This document shows, piece after piece, positions 21,295 through 32,569 of a stretch of DNA of 64,000 nucleotides (positions are counted from its first letter, which is position 1; the number at the start of each line of letters is the position of its first letter). Under the pieces are notes generated by a model. The model was not told the origin of the DNA. It did not search any database and was given only the letters and a program-made list of their open reading frames with translations. The stretch comes from Populus alba (lineage: Eukaryota > Streptophyta > Magnoliopsida > Malpighiales > Salicaceae): contig NC_133300.1 of assembly GCF_005239225.2 (NCBI RefSeq), positions 3,935,875 to 3,999,874 of the forward strand, read 5' to 3'. The translations under genes were made by a program, and so were the position numbers.

Positions 21295-22183
21295 TCACGA
21301 TCTGGAGATGCATGCATAGATGTATGAGAAAATGTATGATTGTGATGGATGCATGCATGTTTTATTGTGAACGAAAAATAACCATCCCATTATAAGCATT
21401 CTCTTGTCACATTGCTTTGATAGAAGTTCTGCCTTTCGAGTCGTTTTGCTAGAATCATGTTCACCAAAGAGACAGATTTTGCATAAGAGAAGATGGGTCA
21501 ACGCCCTTTTCATTAATGCTTGGATAAAATACATTTTAAAAAAAAAATACAACATGCTAATCTCTTTCCTCCATAAACTCCTTAGCCAAAGGTAAGAAAG
21601 CAAAGCCGCGGTTCTCAATCTTCCCTAAAAAAGGCATCGGTTTCGGCTAGGCTTCGGCGATAGCGAATGATGTCTCCTCCCACATTCTGTGCATTGATTC
21701 TAATAATTCGAGCATGTGCAGCAGCTTCGTCCATTTGCTCATCGTTTTGGTCATTTTTTCTATGAGCAACATGTTTGTTCTGTTCAAAGCAATGTTGTTG
21801 GCGTCGATTCGATCCTTGTGCTTTTCCGTTGCTACTAGCTTCTCGTCCAAATACTTCGACTTTTCGCGTTCTTTTGTCGAGCTTTATCCTTGCAACTTTT
21901 ATCTCACTCCTCTTGGCTGCTAACTCCGCTTTATCATCCTCGAATCTCCCCTTTTGCTTTCCAACTCTATATATTTCTTATTCAAATCCTTATACCTCCT
22001 AATCCTATCCATTAGTTCGAATTGCACTTGCACAAATTTTTCTTGGTAATATTTTGCACTTTCTTGGCAATCGCTAAAGTCCATCTCCATTGCTTCAAGT
22101 TCAGAACAACTTTGCATCCAATCCAAACTCAACCCTTTAAGCTCCTTTCTCACTCCTTCCCTAGCAATCTTCTCCTCAACCAA
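21295..22183 (-). pseudogene. Gypsy coiled-coil-rich region between extra ORF and gag
   Basis: Broken minus-strand frames (22183-21920 'LEAMEMDFSDCQESAKYYQE'; 21850-21647 'HKDRIDANNIALNRTNMLL') are rich in Glu, Lys, Arg and Leu with heptad-like spacing, and 'ARTHEIIRYRRSLAE'-type endings are seen near 21650. This fits the coiled-coil segment of the multi-part Gag of the Tat/Ogre-like group. I cannot give a defined function. Confidence 0.5.
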
Positions 22184-22267
22184 CTTTAACTCAAGCTTGG
22201 TTATTTTCGCATCTCTAGACTGTATTTGCTCATCTAGAAATGTTCTCCCTTTTATCCTCTTCTAGCA

Positions 22268-23310
22268 TCATTCCTTTCCAACATCGCCTTGTCCTTTCTG
22301 CTCTTTGCTCAACTCTATTCTTAGTTTGTCCACTTGCCTTCTCAATTCACCGTTAACCCTCTTTCTTTTGAGGGGTTCCTCTATGGTTTGAGGAGATTTG
22401 ACTTCTACACGAGGCATGGCTGAAGCAGCTAAATCATCTTCAATATTAACCTCTTTTCCCTTAATAGGCTCCTCTATAGCGCAAGGCATGGCTGAAGCAG
22501 CTGAGGCTCTCCATTTTATATATCCTTCGCTCACACTTGGATCTCTCAAACCTTCTATTTCCACCAACACTAGATGCTTCCAATCTTGTTTGATGATCTC
22601 CAAAACTTCTTTTGCCATGGGATCTTTGAATAGACCAAAGAATTGAGCAATTCCCATAGTTCTGGGAACAAACTGTATGCCCCCAAATTGTCTTACCACT
22701 AAAGTCGGAGCATAACTCATATAACCCGTAATCCCCACCAATGGTACCCAATGCCTTTGTCCACAACTCATTAGGACCTTCGTTGTTGTTACCCATGGTG
22801 CTCTCCATTTAAAATCGCTATTAGGTAAATCCTTCCAATTTATCAACCCCAACCCTGGTTGTCTAGATCTCCCCATTCTTCTTCTTCCACAATCTTTAGG
22901 GGTTTTTGAGTGAACCACCAAAAATTATTGAAGATAGGTTTCTTTGTTTCGATATGGCTCACCATCCAAATATACAACAGTTGCGTGCAGCATCTCATTG
23001 CTCCTTTTCCAGCTTTTCTACAATGGTTAAGTGTCAAAAATGTTTCGGCTAAGATAGCAACCACTGGATTGATCTGTGTGTTCTCATACTCCACATAAGC
23101 AGCGGCGGCCTCCAAGCTTACTAAACCAGTCTGACTTGGGAACAACACAAGGCCAAATATACCTAAGGCAATCAATTTTTCTACTTCTGACTCCTTTTCC
23201 AACTCTAGCATCCTCCATTTCAAACCGGTGCCATTCTTTTCCATAAACTTTTCCAAGTTGGAGATTCTGAGCAGTTTTGACAGCTTAGGGATGATCTTGT
23301 CGGATCTCAA
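22268..23310 (-). pseudogene. Extra ORF upstream of gag, DUF7745-like
   Basis: Two overlapping minus-strand frames (23310-22843 and 22921-22268) read as one product with a frameshift around 22843-22921. Recognisable blocks are 'VEKLIALGIFGLVLFPSQTG', 'VVAILAETFLTLNHCRKAGK', 'CCTQLLYIWMVSH', 'HWVPLVGITGYMSYAPTLVV' and 'FVPRTMGIAQF'. From memory these correspond to the plant DUF7745 domain found in gypsy elements with an additional 5' ORF. Function unknown. Confidence 0.7.
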
Positions 23311-24196
23311 AGGAGAATAAATCCGATACAGGTCATTTCGGAAAACTCGGTCAACAATCCATATTCCTCAATCGTGGGGCACAAGTCCTATGCTTCCAAA
23401 GGAGAAACATCGGTATTCTGGATCCCAAAAATGAACTAAGGCTCGCACAGCTGGGCTTAAAACTTCTACCTTTTGCGATTTCCATCAAACGTCCGTATTT
23501 CCTAAAAAAATGCATCTTTATCCACATTCTGAAAATGAGTCGTTAACTTGTTCACCTCATTTCAATATGCAATTCAGGTTCTTGATTGGCGACATCTTCT
23601 TAGCATCGCTTCTAAGGCAGTCTCCTTCAATCAATTGTGACAGTTTCAGAATTCTTTCCATACTCTATGGAAGATTTGGTGATGGTCATTTCGTTCACAA
23701 ATCCTGCAATTCAAAATGCATGGGGGGTTAGTCTTGTTTCGATGCAAAAGATTTATATCGGAACATACACCCTAAGGATAGGTTCTAGTTCTTTTACGTG
23801 AGACATAGGGTAGGTTTACTACTAGGTCTTCTAAAAGAGGGTCTCTTGCTGTTCCAGTGATCACCCTCGTAAAGGCGATATGGAGGTCCAGCAGATAGTG
23901 GGATGGCACGTGTACCAATCACTATCAGTCTAAACACTCAGCAAAGAGTTGGGGTTTACACAAACTTAAGCCTTGACTCAAGTCATAAGGCAAGCTGCTA
24001 GTCCCCCACTTAAACTTAGAGTTACATGTGTGTGCCCTCCAAAACATAATAATAATAATAAAGTGATGCATGACTATGGCATGTATGATAGAATGTAAAG
24101 ATATATGCTAAAGCTTTTAAACAAAACATTATAAGAAAACAAAAACCAATAACACATAACATAAACAAACAAACAAATCAAGCTTAGTCCTAACAT
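23311..24196 (-). other. Untranslated leader of the gypsy element
   Basis: Between the primer-binding site and the extra ORF. Only short frames; no protein motif recognised. Confidence 0.6.
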
Positions 24197-24213
24197 CCCC
24201 AGTGGAGTCGCCA
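24197..24213 (-). promoter_or_regulatory. Primer-binding site (tRNA-Arg type)
   Basis: On the minus strand 'TGGCGACTCCACTGGGG', three bases after the LTR end. It complements the 3' end of plant tRNA-Arg (ending ...CCCCAGCGGAGTCGCCA, from memory) with a single mismatch. Confidence 0.7.
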
Positions 24214-24216
24214 TTC

Positions 24217-26998
24217 TGTCACACCCCACAAAAAAAATTTATAAAGGCACGACATCGGCTGGCGATTTTTCATTGTGTTCTAAGGATTTGGTTCTTTGGA
24301 GTCGCCACCTAGTATTTGGTCACTAGGAACCCTAACTGGTCTTTCAGAGATTCTAAGGCAAGGGACTGGTTGCGTAAAGGGAAGGTACTAGCACCCCTAA
24401 TACGCCCTACCTAAGGTAAGCTGCTTGGTGTTTGGTTTGCTCTATAGTCTATGGTGTTGGTGTTTTCTAATCCCGTCAACTCGTAAATCGCAAGGAAAAG
24501 AGAATAAAAAAAAAAACGAAGAAAATTTCACAATTCCTAAACAAACAATTACTTTTCACGACTCGTAAACCGTGGAGAAAAAAATAATTTTTGAAATGTT
24601 CTCGATCGCAACCAAAGCTTTCTTTCAAACATGTGCGTTGATTTATTACTCCCGATAATATTTTGGATGTTCGTCCTTTTAAGGATTTCTTCATCCAAAC
24701 ATTAGCGGTGAACAATAACCACAACTTCTCCTCCCAAAATAAGATTTTTATAGTTTTTTGGAATATTGGCCAATACCCTTTGGAGTTTTACAAACAGGTT
24801 GTAAAATCCACAAATGCAAGAAAATGATTTTTGTGTTTAAGAAATCCATGCGAAAACACATTTTTAAAAAACTTCCAATATTTTTTTTTATATATAAAAA
24901 GAACATTCAAAACATGTTAGTGTATTGGCCGTATGCAACACGCAAGAAAATATTTTTTTTTTTTTTTGACGAAATCAGGTGTTTTTAAATACTGAATTTG
25001 TATCTCCACAGCATAAAAAAAAACTAATATTAAGTCATTTTTTAAAAAGATACGAAAAAAATCAATAAATATTTTTTTTTTTAGAATTTTTTTTGAAAGC
25101 AAATCTTTGAAAATTTCAGGTGTCTCGACTAAATCAGATATTTCAAATACTGATTTTTTCCATTTATAAAAACAAAAATACAAACCCCCTAAAATATATA
25201 TATATATATATATATATGAAAGGAAAATAACAACATTTTTTTCATGCATTTTTTTATAAATATTTTATATATATAACATATACACAATATTATAATATTA
25301 ATTATTAAGGGGCTGGGCCGGCCCAACTTAATTGGGCCGGACTCCAGCCCCAAAAGTCACGTTGGGCCGGTATCGGGCCCAAGAAAAGTGACTGGGCCGA
25401 TTCTCGGCCCAAGAAAAGCGAATGGGCCGATCTCGGCCCAATGGGGACCCGGCAAGGAAAAAATTAACTTGTTCTGGGCCTCGGCCCAGACCGCCAGGTT
25501 GGGCCAGATCCTTCTGGCCCATATACATGCTTCTGGGCCAGAACCCCATCTGGCCCAGAAGAGAAAACAGAACGGGGGGAATTAATTTTCCCCCCGTCCC
25601 CTGCATGCAGAACAATTCTGCATGCAGGAGACGAAACCTACAGCAGAAGAAAAAAAAAAAGTGCAGGGGAGGAGGCGTACCTGGCGGGGCTGGAGACGGT
25701 GGTTTGCTGGCGGTGCGTGGCTCGTGGACGGCGGCTCCGGGCTGACCCTCCTGTTCCTCACGGCTAAAAATTCTTCCGGCACTCCTCCCCCTCTCCGGTG
25801 TTTGCTTTTTTTTTTTTTTTTTTTAGTGGCTGTTTGCTTTCGTTTTTTGGGTTTTTTTTTGGTTCGGTTTCCTTCTCTCGGTTTTTGTTTCTGTTCTTCT
25901 CTCTCTTTCGGGGCCTTTCCTTTTTTTTTTCTCACTCCCGGTCCTCCTCTCGGTTTTTTTTTTCTCACTCGGTTTGCTTCTTCTATATTTATAGGCAGAA
26001 CGGGGGCATGGGGGAACCAATGGTTTAGCTGCCAAGGCCTTCATCGGTGGCGCAACGGCTTGGTCGGCCATTCGCTTCGGTGGTCCCAAAGTGTGGGGCG
26101 TGGGGGCACGTGAGGAGAGAGAGGCGGGGAGGTTTTCAAAAAACCCCGGTTTTCCATCTTCTGTTGCTGGTAAACCGGGGGGGAAGAAGAAGATGAAACA
26201 GTGTCGTTCAAAACGGACACCGTTCTAGTCTTTTTTTTTTTTTTTTTTTTTTTTATATATGAAACGGCGTCGTTTTGGAGAAAACGCGCCGTTTCATTTA
26301 AATTTGGCCAGAAATGCGCCAACGTTCACAATCAATTATTTTTTGTTCCTTTCAAATTCGGTCCCCGCCTGACAATTTCGGTCTTGTCGCCAAGTTGGCC
26401 GCCTTTTTCCACTTTGGTCCTTGGCCTCTAAATTATGCAATTTGAGCCCTCAATTGATTCAATAAACTTTCCAATTTCTTCAATTAGGCCCCTCAACCGA
26501 ATCCAAATTGCAGTCCCTCCATTTGCGCCTTTTCCAATTTGGTCCCTGGTTTCGGATTTTCTTAATTAACCCCTAATTGGCCATTAAACTTCAATATTTA
26601 TGCAATTAAACCCCTGATTTGACCCTTAATAAATTCCTAAAAATATAATTTGGCCCAGGAAACTTTAATTTCTCCAAATTAAAGCCCAAATTGACTTAAA
26701 AAAATCAATTTTTCTTGCAAATCAAATCCCTCTATAAATCCAAATAAAAAAATCCAATTAAACCCATAAAAATCCAATTTTGGGCTTTTCCCCCCTCCTC
26801 AAAATTCAAAATTTCCTTCTCAATAGGGTTCTCATCCTTCAAGAATATTATTGTCAAAAATCCCAATCTTTGTATCTTTATACTCCTTGACCAATTTTCT
26901 GATCATTTTCCGAGCGCTTCTGCCTCTTGTCCTTTTTCTAGCCTTCTTTGGCTATTTATTTTATTTTTTTTGCGGGGACCCAAAAATGGGTTACAACA
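24217..26998 (-). repeat. Gypsy 5' LTR, 2782 bp
   Basis: Bounded on the plus strand by 'tgtcacacccc' and 'gggttacaaca', i.e. TG...CA. In element direction: AT-rich U3 (26998-26330), AAACGGCGTCGTTT-type palindromes (about 26190-26300), TATA region 'ctataaatata' (about 25986-25996), a purine-rich leader (25990-25650), a cluster of TGGGCC/GGCCCA motifs (25310-25570), then AT-rich U5. Open frames seen on both strands in 25328-26322 come from low-complexity sequence and are not genes. Confidence 0.8.
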
Positions 26999-28342
26999 GT
27001 GTCAAGGAAGAAAAGGGTGTGGAAATAGAAAATATATCTAAATTATAAAAGGCTCTAGTGAAAAAAAAAAACAAATACCAATTGAACTAATTTTTTTCTT
27101 AAAAAAACTTTTGCTCTCTAAACATATAACTTTTTGAATGGCCTTTTGTTAGGATTTTGTTGAGAAATTGAGGAAAAACTTAGGAAAACATGTTTACTAG
27201 TAGAGAAAGAGAGGAACTGATCAGAGATTCTTAGAGATTTTCTGTCTAATCTTCTTTAAAAAATCCTATAGAAAGATTTTAGCATCCAACCATTTTTATT
27301 TGAAATAAAATAAATGACACGGTCATTTGAAAATTTCAAAATCTAGTTATTGATATGGCTAGAAAAATAAAGTTATTTTTTTTTACAAGAGTTTCACAAA
27401 CAAATACTTGAAATATCAAGCTGGAGTTTTCTTTTTTCTTAAAAATATAATTTACCGATTTTCACTTAAAAAATAATGGATCCCTATAAATTAATAGACT
27501 GCGGAAAAGCTTGTCAAAAAATACAAAATTAGTGAAAGAAAAAATTATGTCCCCAATCTACTTGCTTTAAGTAAAATAAGGGAAAAATACAAATATAAAT
27601 AAAACTCTACATAGTCTAATAAAAGTCCGTTGATATAAAAATCCATCTTTTTAGTGGTTGAAATGTAACTAACAAACAACTTTTTTTTTGGTTGTTTTCC
27701 AAGAATCTTGTGCGAGTTTCAATCCAAACATGTAATTTTTTCTTATTTTATTTGGCCTCCATCTTTCAACTGTGTTTCTCCAGACAAAATTTAAGAAATT
27801 GGTAGTTAATTTGGCCAAAGAGAAAAAAAAAGTAATGATTAGCATGGATTTACTGTGTAGGTTTTAGTATCAATTTTTTATTTTTTAATATATATTCTTA
27901 GAAGGAAAGTTAAAAAATGTTTTTTATCATTTCTATGAGCAAGCATATAGGCATGTGTTGACAGAAACTACTCGATTCATTATAGCTAGTAAATAATAAT
28001 ATGATCACTTAATCAAAACAATCAACACATTTATTGACCTACCGGCCTAATCAACATTTATTCATAAATTACGTGCTGATTAATAAAAAAACATTGCTCA
28101 GGAAGCTATCTTTCAATAATTGGAGAAACATTTGAAATCTATGCCATCAATCCTAGTTTATTGTGCACTTAAGCTTAATGGAATCATTTTTACAATTAGT
28201 CAATTACTTCTAATAAATTATAAGCCAAAATGATTACTTGTGATTTATCAGGTCTATGAGATTTCTTCAAGAATCAAAACGTGTGGCATAGCAAGTGACA
28301 AAGGAAAAGTAAACAATTAGTAGTAGAATTAGACATGTTACC
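26999..28342. other. AT-rich intergenic sequence
   Basis: No gene, RNA or repeat that I can support. Long A and T runs throughout. Confidence 0.5.
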
Positions 28343-29259
28343 GAGATCCACACAAATATCTTGCCCCACATCTGAAAACATCCACCAGATCACCATGAAC
28401 CATCTCAGGCACCCAAGTCCTCTTTCGTCAGCACCAATAAGCTACAAGAACAATTCCTCAAGCACTCTTGCTCAATTCTTTCAATCTCAAATTCATGTTC
28501 GCACTCGCCATTGATGTATCCGGCACCTTCATCGAGCCAACTTGACGAACCTTCTCCGCCGCGACACGTGGACACGTTAGGTTTTCCTGACACAACCTCC
28601 TGACCCGTCTCTCAGGTACCATTCTTGGGATGACTTTGGGTTCGAATCCGGGTAGACATTTGCATATGAAATTATTTGCTTGATAGGGTCACAGTTACTA
28701 TTTGGACCACATTGGCCATAGGTGTCACATGGTTCTTTTGGGGAGACCAAATTTCGAACCATTGTCGATCACGATCGTTCTAAATGTCAGCCGTTGCCCT
28801 ACTCCTGATTCGTTCAGCAATCATTTCTTGAAATGAAGGAGGGATTATTATATAGGAATACCATACTCATCAGCACTGCTAACGAAAGTAACATTCAAGA
28901 TGTAGGTAGTGGCCATTTTGGGTACTTCCGCTCCATCTTAGTCCAGTCCACGGTCCGCCACGCCACCTTCGGGTTTTGACCCTTGTATAGGAACAACTGG
29001 GGAAACCCACTTGGGTCAATACCAAGGACAAAGTTCCGGTTCCCGGGTCATCTTTGACTTCCAAGATGACAGAGATCAAACCGATTTTCAGGTCCAGCCC
29101 AATCTTTTACCAGGAAGCATAGTATCTGTACCATGATCAAACTCTGCCACAAGACCCTTTTGCTATCCTGTTGAACCAAGACCAAGTTTCCTGAATCCTG
29201 GAGCTGAGCCGCGCAATTGGTCATTGATGATGCTGGAACATTTGTGGACCAAACAGAGT
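28343..29259 (-). pseudogene. G-type lectin S-receptor-like kinase, extracellular exon relic
   Basis: Minus-strand blocks in order: bulb-lectin end 'VWSTNVPASSMTNCAAQLQD' and 'SGNLVLV' (about 29250-29180), a 'WQSFDHGTDTMLPG'-like block across a frameshift (about 29150-29105), S-locus glycoprotein domain 'RWRGGPWTGLRWSG' (about 28975-28930) and 'WYLRDGSGGCVRKT' (about 28625-28580), EGF-like 'EPCDTYGQCGPNSNCD' (about 28745-28700), and a PAN-type end with 'ECLRNCSCS'. A GT splice donor follows near 28343, as expected for exon 1 of this family. Frameshifts break it several times. The kinase exons are absent downstream, and the signal peptide and start of the lectin domain are missing where the copia element abuts. 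Confidence 0.85.
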
Positions 29260-29405
29260 TGAGAAATAAATTAGGAGGCTTAAACCTAATAGGTTAGCCA
29301 ACCCTTTCTATATATATGAGTAGGGCAATATACAATAGTAAAGGTGGAGATTACCACATAAGAATATGACTACAATATTTCCTATATAATTACATTTCTA
29401 TAATA
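29260..29405 (-). repeat. Copia 1 3' LTR
   Basis: 146 bp, near-identical to 33952-34094. Contains 'tctatatatatgag' (about 29308), a TATA-like motif. The element-side end reads TATTATAG rather than the usual TG, next to the polypurine tract on the minus strand. Confidence 0.9.
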
Positions 29406-29733
29406 CGCCCCCTCAAGCTGAGGGTGGAGGATCAACCCGAAGCTTGAATTTAAAAGTAGTAAATGAAGCAGCAGGAAGTGGCTTAGTGAAGAACATCGGC
29501 AAGTTGATCCTGAGAGGAAAATAAAACGAATCTGAATCTCCTTCTTCGCAACTCTATCTCGGACAAAATGATAATCAATCTCAATATGTTTTGTGCGAGC
29601 ATGGAAATATAGGGTTTGCGGACAAATACGTGGCACCAAGGTTGTCACACCCAGATAATAGGAGCAGAATGAGTCGGAATCTGAAGATCCGTTAACAAGT
29701 ACTGAAGCCAGATAACTTCAGCCGTGCCATCGG

Positions 29734-30590
29734 CTAAGGCTTTGTACTCAGCTTCCGTCGAAGAACGAGCAACAGTGCGTTGCTTACTCGATTTCCATGA
29801 AATTGGCGTCTGACCAAAGAACACAAGATAACCACCTGTAGACTTTCTATCCTCAATACTACCTGCCCAATCTGCATCTGTAAAACCGTGTTAAAGCAAA
29901 GGAAGAGCTGCGAGTAATATGTAAACCATGTGATGCCGTACCACGGAGATAACGCAAGATGCGTTTCACGACAGCCCAATGAGATTCTGTAGGAGCATGC
30001 AATAAATTGACAGACCCGGTTAACAGCAAAGCAAATATCCGGGCGTGTGAAAGTGAGATATTGGAGAGCACCAACAAGTTGCCGAAAACGAGTAGCATCA
30101 GAAAACAATGGATCCGGCATAATGGTGGCTTTGGATGCCGAAATAGGAGTATCAACTGGTTTACAGGATAACATACCAGCTCGTGTGAGGATATCAAGTG
30201 TATATTTATGTTGACAAAGCATAAGTCCCAGACTAGTACACTGCACTTCAATACCCAAGAAATAATGAACATCACCCAAATCCCGAAGTTTTAAATTCAG
30301 AGCTCAGTAGCTGAATGAGTCGTTGTAGCAGAGTTCCATTATTACCGTAAGCAGAAATATCATCAACATAAACCAAAAGATAACAAAATGTCACTACCAA
30401 CCGAGAAGATAAACAATGAGGTATCCACTTTAGAAGCACGGAAACCAATGGATATAGAAAATCATTCAGACGAGTGTACCAAGCCCGCGGAGCCTGTTTT
30501 TAAACCCATATAGAGATTTATGCAATCGACATACATGACCTGGGAGTGCAGAATCAACAAAACCTGGAGGTTGTTTCATGTAAACCTCTT
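29734..30590 (-). pseudogene. Copia 1 RT C-terminal part and RNase H
   Basis: YVDD catalytic motif on the minus strand at about 30359-30370, then 'GDVHYFLGIEVQ' and 'LTRAGMLSCKPVDTP' (30279-30160), 'ALQYLTFTRPDICFAVNRVC' (about 30065-30010), and RNase H '[20 protein letters not shown]' (about 29760-29700). Frame changes near 30290, 29990 and 29890, so no full RT. Confidence 0.85.
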
Positions 30591-30592
30591 CA

Positions 30593-31233
30593 TCAAGGAC
30601 GTCCATTTAGAAATGCATTATGAATGTCAAGCTGATGAATTTTCCCAACCACTCGAAACTGCAATGGAGAAACACTAAGCGGACTGTTGCCTTGTTTGAT
30701 AACAGGACTAAAAGTTTTGAGTAAATCAATACCTTCTTGCTGAGTGAAGCCCCTAAGCAACCAGGCGCGCCTTATACCTCTCAATGCTACCATCAGATTT
30801 GCGTTTAATTTTTGTAGACCCATCGGCTACCAACAACATTCATGGACGGATGAAATGGCACTAAAGTCCATGTTCTGTTTGCGCGTAAGGCCTGAATTTC
30901 CTCTCGCATAGCATTATGCCACGCCTCATATCTGTTAGCATCAGGAAAAAATAAGTGGCTCATGCGAGGGAGGAGAAGATACCCGACTGAAGGAAGCAGT
31001 AGCAGGGTGGCTGCCGTGGTGGTGATCAGCGCTGTCTTGGGCTGTCTCGGACGAAGAACCATGGGGTGTTTAGGAGCAGCGGGACATGGAGTAGCAACAC
31101 CTGTACTTGGAATGTGCTGAAGAGGATAAGAGGAGAGATCAAACACAAAGTTGCAGACCAGGAGGTGAAGCCGGGGAGGTGAGAGGTTGTGCCGCAACTG
31201 AATCCTGCAAGTCAGAAACCTGTTCCTGCACAA
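30593..31233 (-). pseudogene. Copia 1 RT N-terminal part
   Basis: 'HNAMREEIQALRANRTWTLV' and 'PFHPSMNVVGSRWVYK' (about 30930-30810), then 'GFTQQEGIDLLKTFSPVIK' and 'QLDIHNAFLNGRP', the first catalytic aspartate region of RT. Frameshift around 30805-30823. Confidence 0.85.
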
Positions 31234-32555
31234 TAATCATTGGAAAGACAAGCATGTGGTGATAGTATGGCTGTGTGGGGTGGTGAGGCAGGGTCGGCTA
31301 AAGCAACGGGCAGGGGAGCAAGCTGGGGGGTTGCGGCAAGGGGCAAAGGTGAGTTGTGTGTTTTTGCCGAGTTGGGAAGGAAGAGGCTGAAAACAGGAAG
31401 GGGTTGCAGTGATGGAAGATAGGTAGGTGGAGTGGGGGGAACCGGGGGTGTTGTTACCTGTTCAGACTTTTGAAAAGGAAAGACACATTCATGAAAACGA
31501 ACATGACGGGAGACATAGACACGACCAGACTCTAAATCAAGACACCGGATAACCAAGATGAGACGAGCTATAGCCTAAAAACACACAAGGAGAAGATCGA
31601 AAATCTAATTTATGAGCATGATATGGACGTAAAAATGGAAACAAAGACACCCAAAATGCGTAGAAAATTATAATCAGGGAGTGCGATGAAACAGACACGC
31701 AAAAGGAGATTTATTTTGAAGAACAGGAGTAGGCATGCGATTAAATAAGATAGACCGATGATTCCATAGCATAGTTCCAAAAACGCAATGGGGCATTACA
31801 CTGTCCTAAGAGGGTTAGGCCAGTTTCGACAATATGTCATGACGACGTTCAACTGTGCCATTTTGTTCATGAGTATGAGGACAAATTAATCGATGATGAA
31901 TACCAATTGTTTGAAAAAATGTATTTAATTTACGATATTCACCACCCCAATCAGTTTGAACAGATTTAATTTTTAAGAGAAAACTGACGCTCAACAAGTG
32001 TCTGAAAACGTTGAAACGTGGAAAATACATCAGATTTCGCAACAAGCGGATAATACCAGATATATTTAGTGGTGCGCATCAACAAAGATAACAAAATAAC
32101 GAAAACCATCAGAAGAAAACATTGGAGCAGGACCCCAAACATCACTAAAATTAATTCAAGTGGGGGTAGAAGTTTTGTGACCCGTCGGTCGTAATGACAA
32201 ACGGGATGACTTGCCTAAAGGACATGCTTGACATTGAGTAAAAGATCGTTTAGACGTACAAATAATTTTTATTATTAGAAACTAACAAATTTAGAATGCG
32301 AGGAGTTGGATGACCTAAACGACGATGCCACAAGTCGGCAGTCGCGGAAATGCAAGGAGACCAAAAAGCTTGAGGAACTGACGTAGCCGAGGACTCGGAG
32401 AGAACATAAAGACCATCATGACTCCGACCGGAAAGAAGAACTTCCTTGGTGACGAGATCCTTCACATAAAACACAGAATCGTGAAATTCAAAATAAACAT
32501 GATTATCACGACAGAATTTTCTGAACAGATAACAACGTTTGGTAATGTGAGGCAC
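31234..32555 (-). pseudogene. Copia 1 integrase (degenerate)
   Basis: GAG-pre-integrase 'LWHRRLGHPTPRIL' (about 32325-32285), integrase core 'VQTDWGGEYRKL' and 'HTHEQNGTVERRHDIL' (31955-31825), and the C-terminal 'RVYVSRHVRFHECVFPF' (about 31525-31470), followed by a Pro/Ser-rich linker. Stops and frame changes at several positions. Confidence 0.8.
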
Positions 32556-32569
32556 ACGAAGAACATTAG

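Larger units (their letters stand above)
18156..26998 (-). mobile_element. Ty3-gypsy (Tat/Ogre-like) retrotransposon, 5' half
   Basis: Minus-strand element. In its own direction: 5' LTR 26998-24217 (TG...CA ends), primer-binding site 24213-24197, leader, an extra ORF (23310-22268), a coiled-coil-rich region, gag (20938-19157), protease (about 19060-18860) and the PR-RT linker up to the gap. A long LTR, an extra ORF upstream of gag and a PBS matching tRNA-Arg are traits I associate with the plant Tat/Ogre lineage. Reading frames are broken at several points, so this copy is defective as assembled. RT and integrase are not in the window, so the lineage cannot be tested by phylogeny here. Confidence 0.85.

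Noticed and set aside
25328..26322. Several open frames on both strands in the gypsy LTR
   Set aside because: Low-complexity, GC- or purine-rich sequence of an LTR; no family resemblance.
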